DNA of 64,000 nt, taken from the NCBI RefSeq assembly GCF_026988555.1, contig NZ_JALSLB010000013.1, forward strand, positions 1-64,000, in the 5' to 3' direction. The notes beneath the pieces were generated by a model. That model made no database searches and was not told the origin of the DNA. It saw nothing but the letters and a program-made list of their open reading frames with translations. Each line of letters starts with the position of its first letter. Within the stretch, counting starts at the first letter, position 1. Source of the DNA: Thermococcus sp. (GTDB lineage Archaea > Methanobacteriota_B > Thermococci > Thermococcales > Thermococcaceae). Positions 23,637 through 31,999 of this stretch are shown here, in pieces. The position numbers and the translations under genes are program-made.

Positions 23637-25598
23637 ATGCTGAATTTTGTGTTTGGTATCCACAACCATCAACCCCTGGGGAACTTCGGATGGGTCTTTG
23701 AGAGCGCTTATGAGAGGTCATACAACCCTTTTATGGAAACCCTTGAGATGTACCCCAACATGAAGGCCGCGGTTCACTACTCAGGCCCCCTTCTTGAGTG
23801 GATAGCGGAGAACAGGCCCGAGCACATAGACCTACTCCGCTCCCTCGTGGGGAAGGGACAGCTTGAGGTGGTCGTCGCCGGCTTTTACGAGCCGGTTCTG
23901 GCGGCCATCCCAAAGGAGGACAGGATAGCGCAGATAAACCTCCTGAAGGAATTTGCAAAGAAGCTGGGTTACGACGCGAGGGGGGTGTGGCTAACCGAGA
24001 GGGTGTGGCAGCCAGAGCTCGTCAAAAGCCTCCGTGCTGCCGGGATAGATTACGTTATCGTCGATGACTATCACTTCATGAGTGCTGGCCTGAGCAAGGA
24101 GGAACTCTATTGGCCGTACTACACGGAGGATGGCGGCGAGGTGATATCGGTCTTCCCCATAGACGAAAAGCTCCGCTACCTAATCCCGTTCAGACCCGTT
24201 GAGAAAACGGTTGAGTACCTCCACTCCCTAGACAACGGTGATGAGGGTAAGCTCGTCGTGTTCCACGACGACGGTGAAAAGTTCGGCGTCTGGCCCGGAA
24301 CCTACGAGTGGGTTCACGAAAAAGGCTGGCTGAGGGAGTTCTTTGACAGGATTTCAAGTGATGAGAGGATTAATCTGACGCTTTATTCCGAGTACCTCTC
24401 CCGCTTTAGGCCGCGCGGTCTTGTCTATCTTCCGATAGCCTCGTACTTCGAGATGAGTGAGTGGTCCCTCCCGGCAAAGCAGGCAAAGCTCTTCGTGGAG
24501 TTCGTTGAGAGGCTTAAGGATGGAAACAAGTTCGAGCGCTACCGCGTCTTCGTCCGCGGCGGCATCTGGAAGAACTTCTTCTTCAAGTACCCGGAGAGCA
24601 ACTACATGCACAAGAGGATGCTCATGGTGAGCAAACTCGTTCGAGAGAACCCTGAGGCGAGGGGGTTCATCTTAAAGGCCCAGTGCAACGATGCCTACTG
24701 GCATGGCGTCTTCGGAGGGGTTTACCTCCCGCACCTTAGGAGGGCTGTGTGGGAGAACATCATAAAAGCCAATTCCAGAGTTTCCACTGGAAGCTTCATT
24801 AGGGACGTAGACTTCGACGGCCGCGACGAGGTGTTCATCGAGGACGAGAGCTTCTACGCCGTTTTTAAGCCCTCCTACGGTGGTGCACTCTTCGAGCTCA
24901 GCTCTAAGAAAAAGGCCGTCAACTACAACGACGTGCTCGCGAGGCGCTGGGAGCACTACTACGAGATTCCCGGGGCCGCGACACCGGAAGAGGGAGGAGG
25001 GGAAGGCATGGCAAGCATACACGAGGTCGGGAAACGGATTCCTGAGGAGATACGGCGCGAGCTCGCCTACGATGACCACCTGAGGGCCATCCTTCAGGAC
25101 CACTTCCTTGACCCGGAGACGACCCTTGACGAGTACCGCCTCAACAGGCACATCGAGCTTGGGGACTTCGTGACGGGTGCCTACGACTACGGCCTTTTTG
25201 AGGGTGGCGTCACACTTGAGAGGGACGGAATCGTCTCCGGAAGGCCGGCGAGGGTGGAGAAGACCTTCCACCTGACGGAGAATGGTTTCGTCGTTGACTA
25301 CGCTGTGAGGAGCGAGTCGGTGGCCCTCTTCGGAGTCGAGCTCAATCTTGCCGTCCACAGCGTCATGGAGGAGCCGGGGGAGTTCGAGGCTGGGGAGTTC
25401 GAGGTGAACGACCCCTACGGCATCGGAAGGGCGGCGGTGGAGCTCGACAAAAAGGCGAGGGTGTGGAAGTACCCGATAAAGACCCTCAGCCAGAGCGAAG
25501 CCGGCTGGGACTTCATCCAGCAGGGGGTCAGTTACACCGTCCTGTTCCCCGTTGAGGGCGAGTTGAGGTTCAGGCTGAGGTTTGGGGAGCTCCAGTAA
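23637..25598 (+). CDS. GH57 4-alpha-glucanotransferase
   Basis: 653 residues, close to the 659 of the Thermococcus litoralis enzyme; GGAGGGG precedes the ATG. HNHQPLGN (about 10-17) opens the GH57 domain; the nucleophile is E121 in WLTERVWQP and the acid/base is D212 in FHDDGEKFG, by alignment to the known E123 and D214. The C-terminal half is the beta-sandwich typical of the family (TFHLTENGFVVDYAV). There is no signal peptide, so it acts inside the cell, disproportionating maltodextrins that enter. The glycolytic motif upstream indicates induction by maltodextrin. Confidence 0.95.
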   Translation: MLNFVFGIHNHQPLGNFGWVFESAYERSYNPFMETLEMYPNMKAAVHYSGPLLEWIAENRPEHIDLLRSLVGKGQLEVVVAGFYEPVLAAIPKEDRIAQINLLKEFAKKLGYDARGVWLTERVWQPELVKSLRAAGIDYVIVDDYHFMSAGLSKEELYWPYYTEDGGEVISVFPIDEKLRYLIPFRPVEKTVEYLHSLDNGDEGKLVVFHDDGEKFGVWPGTYEWVHEKGWLREFFDRISSDERINLTLYSEYLSRFRPRGLVYLPIASYFEMSEWSLPAKQAKLFVEFVERLKDGNKFERYRVFVRGGIWKNFFFKYPESNYMHKRMLMVSKLVRENPEARGFILKAQCNDAYWHGVFGGVYLPHLRRAVWENIIKANSRVSTGSFIRDVDFDGRDEVFIEDESFYAVFKPSYGGALFELSSKKKAVNYNDVLARRWEHYYEIPGAATPEEGGGEGMASIHEVGKRIPEEIRRELAYDDHLRAILQDHFLDPETTLDEYRLNRHIELGDFVTGAYDYGLFEGGVTLERDGIVSGRPARVEKTFHLTENGFVVDYAVRSESVALFGVELNLAVHSVMEEPGEFEAGEFEVNDPYGIGRAAVELDKKARVWKYPIKTLSQSEAGWDFIQQGVSYTVLFPVEGELRFRLRFGELQ

Positions 25599-25627
25599 GT
25601 CCCCCCAGCTCAGCGTTCTCCTCTTTT

Positions 25628-26286
25628 TCAGACCCTTATAAGAACGTCCTCAAGCTCCCGGTTCAGGGACTTCACTATGTGGAACTCGGTCAGCTTCCCG
25701 GACTTTGACGTCCTGATGACGGTCGTCGCTATGTCCTCCAGGAGTTTGATGATGAACTCCTTACTCGGCGGGAGGATGTTTTTCTTCAGCAGGTAGATCC
25801 CGAGTCTGTTTGGTTTTCCAACGTAGCCAGCCAGCTGGTCCACTATCAGCTGAACCCCGCGGGGAGATATGTCCGATACAACGAAGAGCTTCTCCATACC
25901 CACGACAACCACCAAGATCTTCTGGTTGGGGTTGCTTATTATCGGTGCGTACACCTCCTTGAATTTTCTTGACAGTATTGTGGGCTCGGAGATCTCCCCT
26001 ATGTGGGCCAGCACGTTCCCCCTCTTCTTTACCCCCCCGATCTTTATGACATCAACGCTGTTTAACAGTGAAGGATCCAGGCCCATGAGCTCCGCCTTGG
26101 AAACCAGGGTGGAGTACGAGTCAAGCACGTCGATTATGAGGATCTTGAACCCTTCCGACTGCCCCCAGGTGAGGGTGTGGTACACCCCCATGCTTATGTC
26201 GCCCTCTCAATCCTCTCGAAAAGAACAGTCTCCCCTGGTTCTATCGATTCCCACATTTTTACGATGACCACATCTCGAAGCCCCAT
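25628..26286 (-). pseudogene. DUF257-like gene with a frameshift
   Basis: The main frame (stop at 25628, first ATG 26191) encodes MGVYHTLTWGQSEGFKILII and later DVLDSYSTL and VVVVGMEKLFVV, which I recognise as DUF257, a Thermococcales-specific family related to RecA-fold proteins. The family's N-terminus lies upstream in another frame: ATG 26286, behind AAGGTGGGGTAAA, gives MGLRDVVIVKMWESIEPGET and runs to a TAA at about 26197. Moving one base near 26200-26208 joins ...FERIE to GDISMGVYHTL. The gene is thus either recently broken or the base is a sequencing error. A TATA-like TTTAAAGG lies near 26330. Function of the family is unknown. Confidence 0.7.
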
Positions 26287-26382
26287 TTTACCCCACCTTA
26301 GGTGGATATTTTGACATGAACCTTTAAATCAGTTGCGCCGACGGTGATGGCGGGGAAGTAAAAAACATCGTGGTAGCTTCCC

Positions 26383-28620
26383 TTATGGACCATTGAAGCC
26401 CGAGATCCTCCTCCTTGGGAGGAACTCCGCCAGGGCGTACAGGAGCATTATAATCCAGGCGAGGAGTGAGTAGTGACGGAGCCTCATGAATGGGTCCCTA
26501 AAGGCCCCCACTACCTTTGAACTCCCATCAACCTCCAGTAGTGTCAGCCCCGTTCTGTCGTCCCTTATAACATCGGTGGGCCTCCCGTCTACCCTAACAG
26601 TCCAGTATGGGAAATACGCCTCGGAGACACGAATCAGGGTGGGTCCACCGGTCTTAATTCCAAACGAGTACCATCCCTCACCCCGTTTAACATTTTCAAC
26701 CTTCAGCCGTTTCCCGTCAGCGATCAGCCCCTTCAAGATCCTGACCTCGTACATTGAGCCTGTGTAGGTGATGTGGTAGAGGAAGTTCCCGCCGAGGACG
26801 TAGAGCCACCCCCTCCCGATTTTCCTCACCCCAATCAACGTCCAATTCCCCATCTTTATCAAGGACGTGACGTTCCTGAAAACAGGCCCGTACCATGGAG
26901 AGCTTTCGTACTCGAAGGGGGCGAAGCGGGAGACGTTGTAGATGAGGGAGCTCAGCTTGGAGAGGGATATGGGCATCATGATGGATTCCACACCGAATAG
27001 GCTTTCCGGTGTTGATGGGATCCAGATTAATGTCCCTCCGTTCTTGATGAATGCCAGCAGTTCCTCCGCGGTTCTGTTGTCGGGGTTACCGGAGTATATG
27101 ATATTCTCCACGCCTTTAAGGTTTCTGGGGAGCTCTTTAACGTAAGCGTAGTCAAGTGGGAGGTCGTAGAACTTTCCGGTCATTACGGTTGAGACCTGCT
27201 GGACGAAGCTCACGTTGGATGCGTAAACGGTGTAGCCACCAACCTTGGCGATCTCCCGATAGCCCGGTTGCTCGGCATCTACGAGGAACCTGACATCGTA
27301 GGCCCTCAGGTAAAAGCTTGCGTTTTTACCCTTTGACAGGAGGTACCAGATACGATCCATCTCCCTATCGACTGGGTTCCCCTCGTGGTACCAACCGTTG
27401 AGGGTGTCCTTTCCTGAGAGAGCGGGGAGATAGCTGCAAGTGGCATCTGCCTCGGCGATGAGAACCCGGTAGTTGTCTCCCGGCTGTTCTCTGAGGTACC
27501 AAGCCAGTTCAAGGCTCTCCTTCGGGATGGGGTTTATCGGTTTTGCCCACCCAATGAATGGTACGGTCAGGAGGAGTACCATTATTATCGCGGCGATGGA
27601 TTTCCTACTCCTCCTGGTTCCGGTTAAGGCATCCGCTGCCATCAGGGGTATGAGGAGAACCGTCATGTCAAGCCATCTATAAGGGGGTATCAGGCTGAAT
27701 GGGAGGACCGAGTACAACCGGGACGTTGGCGAGTAGCAGCCGAGGCTCAGGTAAACTAAGATGCCGATTAGGGTCAGCTTTCTGATGTCCAGAACTCCCC
27801 TTCTCCGGCTAATGAGCAAAATAAAAATGATGAGGATAATGGGGAGCAGTATCTCCGGCGTTAAAACCTTTTCTGGAGCCAAGCTGTAGGATTCAAACAG
27901 CCAGGGGGTTTCTTTCATCCTCCAAAAATCTGCCCAGTGCATATCATACAGGAACGGGACATACCAGAAGGCGGTGAGAAAAACCACCGCCCCTCCGACG
28001 CGGAGGGAGTTTCCAATCGCGTGAGCGCTCTTCAGGTCGTCCCAGTGGAGAACCAGCGCTACCAGGATGAGGGGCACGAGTATCGAATGGTGGGTTAACG
28101 AGACGAACGAGATCATCAGGGCTGAGAGCACTAGGTACCGCTCCCGGTATTCTGCTAGGTACAGGACACCCAGAAGGAAGAGGGGGGCCAGGTTAATTGC
28201 GTTCGCCCTTGGGAAGTTTCCTTCCACGTAAGCGACCCCAAGACGCCAGGGAAAGAGCAGAAACATCAGAGGGGCAACGTAGAATTCCCTCCTGAGTCTT
28301 CTGAGGTAGACGTGCAGGCCAAGGGCCCCCAGAAAAGACGTCAGCATGAGGGTCACCGCATAGCCCCTTAAATCGCCCCCGAAAAGTTTTCCGAGAATTC
28401 CCGCCATGATGTACGAAGCGGGGGGATAGAAGTGCAGGAAAGGAAAACCGGCGTACCACTCCTCAATCCAGGGTTTCCACCCCTCCGTCATCAACTCGTG
28501 GACCTTAAAGAGGTGCCCAAGACTGTCTCCACTTAGACCGGGTGGGGTAGGGGCAAGGAAAAGGGGGAGGAACTCGACCACCGAGAGAGCTAGAAGGAGG
28601 ATTATGTAGTTCCGCCTCAC
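26383..28620 (-). CDS. Large GT-C-like membrane protein (6-PTPS-related domain)
   Basis: 745 residues from GTG 28620, whose GTGA overlap with the preceding gene argues for it over TTG 28623. About 12 membrane helices fill the first 370 residues; the first outer loop has GDSLGHLFKVHEL and FPFLHFYPPASYI, resembling the '6-pyruvoyl-tetrahydropterin synthase-related' membrane family and GT-C enzymes. A soluble region (about 380-710) with beta-rich stretches follows and a final helix ends the protein. I infer a glycosyl or lipid-linked transferase acting at the outer face. It is in an operon with the small protein upstream and near a processive GT2. Confidence 0.72.
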   Translation of the reverse strand: MRRNYIILLLALSVVEFLPLFLAPTPPGLSGDSLGHLFKVHELMTEGWKPWIEEWYAGFPFLHFYPPASYIMAGILGKLFGGDLRGYAVTLMLTSFLGALGLHVYLRRLRREFYVAPLMFLLFPWRLGVAYVEGNFPRANAINLAPLFLLGVLYLAEYRERYLVLSALMISFVSLTHHSILVPLILVALVLHWDDLKSAHAIGNSLRVGGAVVFLTAFWYVPFLYDMHWADFWRMKETPWLFESYSLAPEKVLTPEILLPIILIIFILLISRRRGVLDIRKLTLIGILVYLSLGCYSPTSRLYSVLPFSLIPPYRWLDMTVLLIPLMAADALTGTRRSRKSIAAIIMVLLLTVPFIGWAKPINPIPKESLELAWYLREQPGDNYRVLIAEADATCSYLPALSGKDTLNGWYHEGNPVDREMDRIWYLLSKGKNASFYLRAYDVRFLVDAEQPGYREIAKVGGYTVYASNVSFVQQVSTVMTGKFYDLPLDYAYVKELPRNLKGVENIIYSGNPDNRTAEELLAFIKNGGTLIWIPSTPESLFGVESIMMPISLSKLSSLIYNVSRFAPFEYESSPWYGPVFRNVTSLIKMGNWTLIGVRKIGRGWLYVLGGNFLYHITYTGSMYEVRILKGLIADGKRLKVENVKRGEGWYSFGIKTGGPTLIRVSEAYFPYWTVRVDGRPTDVIRDDRTGLTLLEVDGSSKVVGAFRDPFMRLRHYSLLAWIIMLLYALAEFLPRRRISGFNGP

Positions 28621-29030
28621 CAACCATCCCCCATTAAGTCTATGAGCTCAGCGATCCCCTGAATGTTGGCTGAAAATATCCAGTTGGATCCATCCCAGCC
28701 GAGCCAAAGGCTTTCTCCGGCTCTCTGCACCTCAAGCCTCCCCACGGGGAGCTTTATGAACGCCTCTCCTGCCACTCCCCTTCCCGGTAGCGTTCCAATA
28801 AATAGGGCTCTCCCAAGGTAGTCGGTCAGGGACAGTATCCTTCGCATTATACCAACGGCCGCCTTTTCTTCAAACCATATAAAGACTTCACCTGTTCTGT
28901 ACTCATGTACGAGCCTGCACTTTCCTCCATCTATACTGAACTCCGTCAAATATCGTTCCTGCCCATCAGTGCCTCCCCCTATGAACTCCTGTGAGAACTT
29001 CCCGGGATGGGATGCTCCAATTATCTTCAT
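28617..29030 (-). CDS. Unknown 137-residue protein, likely leaderless
   Basis: Start set at ATG 29030 because it lies 26 bases from the centre of TATAAATA (29053-29060 on the other strand), which predicts a leaderless mRNA; ATG 29039 is the alternative. The protein is soluble with alternating strands (RYLTEFSIDGGKCRLVHEYR, EVFIWFEEK, RALFIGTLPG, FIKLPVGRLEVQR). No family recognised. It overlaps the large membrane protein by four bases, so the two products probably work together. Confidence 0.65.
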   Translation of the reverse strand: MKIIGASHPGKFSQEFIGGGTDGQERYLTEFSIDGGKCRLVHEYRTGEVFIWFEEKAAVGIMRRILSLTDYLGRALFIGTLPGRGVAGEAFIKLPVGRLEVQRAGESLWLGWDGSNWIFSANIQGIAELIDLMGDGW

Positions 29031-29052
29031 CCCTGCCATTTTAACCGGGGGA

Positions 29053-29060
29053 TATTTATA
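29053..29060. promoter_or_regulatory. Symmetric TATA box serving two leaderless genes
   Basis: TATTTATA reads TATAAATA on the other strand. The ATG of the - gene (29030) and the ATG pair of the + gene (29080/29083) each lie about 25-26 bases from its centre, matching the archaeal TATA-to-start distance in both directions. Confidence 0.65.
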
Positions 29061-29079
29061 CCCTCTAATTAAAACACTT

Positions 29080-30423
29080 ATGATGAGACCGTCACTCAGG
29101 TTCCAGTCGGTGCTCTACCTGTACCTCCTGTTGCTCATGGGGCTTTCAGCACTGATCCCAGCTTCTTACATCTTGGAGTTAGTTCTGGTGTTCCTCTTTT
29201 TCATGGTTTCATCCGGGATGGTCTTCTACTCCCTCCTCATCTTGGCCACCCTTCGTGGCTACCCCTTTTCGCCGATTGATGTCCCAGCAGGATTCTTTGA
29301 ACCGACAGTATACGTCCTCGTACCCGCCCGCAATGAGGAGGGAGTAATAGAGAGAACAGCTAGGGCAGTCTTGAACCAGGATTACTCCAACCTGAAGCTG
29401 TTTCTCATCAACGATAACTCCACGGATGGAACCCTTGAGGTTATGCGGATCTTTCAATCCACTCACCCCGACAGGGTCGTCGTGGTCAACGTCCCACCTC
29501 ACAGGGGGAGGAGCAAGCCCGGTGCACTGAACTACACTCTTGAACTCATAGAGAGCGCATTCAAACGGCCGGACTACGTTTTCATTCTCGATGCCGACTA
29601 TCTTCTGTCGCCGGGGGCAGTAAGGACACTCATTGGAATAATAGAAAACGCACCAAGCTATGTTATAGGCATTCAGGGCAACGTTAGACCCAGGAACTGG
29701 AACAGGAACTTTATAACCCGCTTCATAACCCTTGAGAGGCTCGTTGGTTTCAATGTTGCTATAGAGGGTGACCTGAAGCTCAACGAGAACGGCAAGTACG
29801 GCGGAACCGTGGCCCTGCTCAGGTTCTCTCACCTTATCCGTCTTGGGAAGTTTAACGAGGATTCCGTGACCGAGGATACTGAGCTGTGGGCAAGAGGCCT
29901 TATAGAAGGCTACCGTTTTATCTACTACCATGGTGTAATTGGATGGGAGGAGGCGGTTGAGACACTGAGGGACTACATAAAGCAGCGCTCTCGCTGGGCC
30001 CAGGGGCACCTGCAGGTGATGCTCGACTACTACTGGCCGGTTTTGAGGAGCTGCTCCAGCCTCGTAGAAGCATTCATAGAGCACTTCTACATGATAAGCT
30101 ACCTTGTTCCGGTTTTCTGGTTTCTCTCGGTCGTTCTCAACGGCTATCTCGTTCTATCCGGAGGTGTCCCTCTGGCTCTCGCTAGGCCAAGACTCTTCTT
30201 AGTGGCCTCGGTACTGGCTTTTCTGGTTTTCTGGTTTTCGGTTGCCTACTCCAACTGGCTGGAAAGACGCAGATTTGGTTTTGGAGTACAATGGTGGTTT
30301 GTTCTGGCTTACCCCGTATACTTTCTCGTCTTCGTGCTGGCCGGGGTCGTGTACACAATGAGGGGTCTCCTTCGTCTCTTGGTCGGGAAGCTCCACTGGG
30401 AGAAAACGAGGAGGTTTACTTAA
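29080..30423 (+). CDS. Processive GT2 glycosyltransferase, cellulose-synthase-like
   Basis: 447 residues from ATG 29080; the upstream extension to 28969 crosses the divergent gene. Two N-terminal helices precede the GT-A domain with VYVLVPARNEEGVIERTARA, NDNSTDGT (about 125), LDADYLLSPG (DxD, about 185), EDTELWARG (TED) and QRSRWAQGH (QxxRW, about 305), followed by three or four C-terminal helices. That is the full motif set of processive membrane GT2 enzymes such as cellulose or hyaluronan synthases. It would extrude a polysaccharide or make a glycolipid; product unknown. Leaderless transcription is likely. Confidence 0.9.
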   Translation: MMRPSLRFQSVLYLYLLLLMGLSALIPASYILELVLVFLFFMVSSGMVFYSLLILATLRGYPFSPIDVPAGFFEPTVYVLVPARNEEGVIERTARAVLNQDYSNLKLFLINDNSTDGTLEVMRIFQSTHPDRVVVVNVPPHRGRSKPGALNYTLELIESAFKRPDYVFILDADYLLSPGAVRTLIGIIENAPSYVIGIQGNVRPRNWNRNFITRFITLERLVGFNVAIEGDLKLNENGKYGGTVALLRFSHLIRLGKFNEDSVTEDTELWARGLIEGYRFIYYHGVIGWEEAVETLRDYIKQRSRWAQGHLQVMLDYYWPVLRSCSSLVEAFIEHFYMISYLVPVFWFLSVVLNGYLVLSGGVPLALARPRLFLVASVLAFLVFWFSVAYSNWLERRRFGFGVQWWFVLAYPVYFLVFVLAGVVYTMRGLLRLLVGKLHWEKTRRFT

Positions 30424-30910
30424 ATGGATCCTTGAGGGAGAGCCTGTCCACTTGGCCGTTCAGAACCTCGTCGTAGAGCAGTGAGGCAGTTTTAAGGTTC
30501 TCCACCAATCCCATGAGGACGTGCTCGAAGATCCCCTTCAGGATAAGAAGAATGGCCAGGACGGCGTAGTCCCCCTTTAGAATGTCCGCTATCACGAAAA
30601 CGAGACCGACCAACACGTGAAGGATCGCGTATCCCCCCAGAGGGGGTGAGTACGTACTGAAGAAGCGCCAGTACGACGTGAACCTCAGGTGCTTCAGCTC
30701 CTCCCTGAGTTCTCCGTACATAAGCGTGGACGTTGTGAAAAACGCGACCGCCGTCAGATAGATGAGAGCAGGGATTAAACTGCCCCTCCTAGTCATTAGG
30801 ACTGTTAGAATGAGCGAGAGTCCGCCCCCTGCCCACAGAAATGCGGTGTAAGCTTTCATCATAGCGAAGAACCTTCTTCGAATGGGGGGAAAAGTCGTCA
30901 TGGGCTTCAT
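30416..30910 (-). CDS. Four-helix membrane protein, unknown
   Basis: 164 residues, ATG behind GGTGATCAG and overlapping the stop of the thiolase gene by four bases. Four hydrophobic helices (about 18-38, 46-64, 92-112, 117-135) with a basic N-terminus (MKPMTTFPPIRRRFF). The last 25 residues are amphipathic. No family recognised. Its 3' end overlaps the convergent GT2 gene by eight bases. Being tied to a tRNA thiolase by overlap may only be chance packing. Confidence 0.7.
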   Translation of the reverse strand: MKPMTTFPPIRRRFFAMMKAYTAFLWAGGGLSLILTVLMTRRGSLIPALIYLTAVAFFTTSTLMYGELREELKHLRFTSYWRFFSTYSPPLGGYAILHVLVGLVFVIADILKGDYAVLAILLILKGIFEHVLMGLVENLKTASLLYDEVLNGQVDRLSLKDPFK

Positions 30911-31827
30911 CTGATCACCCTGAAATCAAGCGCTTTCTCCATGCGCCAGAACCTGCAGAACGAACATACCTCCCCGCTCGACGGCATCCCGCAGACCTCG
31001 CACTCCCTCAGCTCCTTTTCCTGGAGCTCGGCCTCGAAGAGGACCTTCTTCCTCAGGTAGCCCTTCACGAAGTTTATCTTGGTTCCGGGCCTCTTCTCCT
31101 CCATATCGTTGAGTATGCCCTTGTATTCTATGGTCGGGGCCCCGACGGCGTGAGGGCATTCCTCGATGTGGTACTCTATGCCGTTCGCCAGGGCGTACGC
31201 CACAACTTCCCTCTCAGTCAGCTCGTAGAGTGGCTTTACCTTCTTCACGAGCTTTCCGTTGAACTGGCTTGGCGTTACCGGCCCCTGCTTTGCCAGGTAC
31301 TGCGTGTTCCAGTTCATCAGGTTGGCAAAGATGAAGCTCGCCTCGTCGTCGAGGTTGTGGCCGGTAGCTACCGCGTCGAAGCCGTTGTCGTAGGCGAACT
31401 TGTTGAAGATGTAGCGCTTGGTCAAACCGCAGTAAGAGCAGGTTGGCCTTCTCGTCCTCACCTCGCCGATGCCCTTCCCGAGGAGCTCCCTGACGCGGAC
31501 GATGTGGAGTGGAACTCCCAAAGCCCCGCACTGCCTCTCCGCGTACTCCTCGCTCTTCTCCGAATACTCTCCGATGCCCAAGTTGATGTGGAGGCACTCG
31601 ATGTCGTAGCCGAGTTTCTTGAGCACAAAGGCTGTAACGGCCGAGTCTTTTCCCCCACTCACCACGACCAGAATCCTCTCGCCCGGTTTTATCAGCTTGT
31701 AGCGCTCTATCGTGCGCTTGACCTTCCTCTCGAAGTACTCGATGAAGTGCTCCTCGCAGAGGTACATCTTCGGGTAGTGGAGTTTTATAAACGCCGGCCT
31801 CTCGCAGAACCTGCACCTCATGGACAT
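30907..31827 (-). CDS. TtuA/Ncs6-type tRNA thiolation enzyme, second copy
   Basis: 306 residues from ATG 31827, behind GGTGAGAGAA. It has C5, C8, C24, H27 as the N-terminal zinc site, SGGKDS at 57-62, CSYC at 130-133 with C224 for the iron-sulfur cluster, GHNLDDE, and a C-terminal CEVCG...CSFC ribbon. It shares all key residues with the protein at 4408-5379 but differs in most surface positions, so the two probably thiolate different tRNA sites, as two paralogues do in Pyrococcus. The sequence cannot say which is TtuA proper. Confidence 0.9.
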   Translation of the reverse strand: MSMRCRFCERPAFIKLHYPKMYLCEEHFIEYFERKVKRTIERYKLIKPGERILVVVSGGKDSAVTAFVLKKLGYDIECLHINLGIGEYSEKSEEYAERQCGALGVPLHIVRVRELLGKGIGEVRTRRPTCSYCGLTKRYIFNKFAYDNGFDAVATGHNLDDEASFIFANLMNWNTQYLAKQGPVTPSQFNGKLVKKVKPLYELTEREVVAYALANGIEYHIEECPHAVGAPTIEYKGILNDMEEKRPGTKINFVKGYLRKKVLFEAELQEKELRECEVCGMPSSGEVCSFCRFWRMEKALDFRVIR

Positions 31828-31999
31828 TTCTCTCACCCCCACAGCCCTTGCTTACGCATGTTGGGACTTTTGCCTCAACACGTCGGGGCTTTGTTCCCAA
31901 CGAGCGCTGGTGGAAACCGTTTAGCTCTTGAACTCGCATCCTTCCGATGGGGTGTCTCTTTATTTGCTTTAAAAGGAAAATGAGATGACGGTTAAAAAC
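31828..31999. other. Intergenic stretch with an imperfect hairpin
   Basis: This 170-base gap upstream of the second thiolase gene contains GTTGGGA at 31860-31866 paired with TCCCAAC at 31895-31901; inside, a second stem of about eight pairs closes on a three-base loop. No good C/D boxes and no K-turn were seen, so it is not assigned to a known RNA class. The rest shows only a T/A-rich segment near 31955-31975 that may hold the promoter or end of the FAD gene transcript. Confidence 0.4.

Noticed and set aside
31860-31901. H/ACA guide RNA
   Set aside because: No K-turn or K-loop in the upper stem; kept only as an unexplained hairpin.
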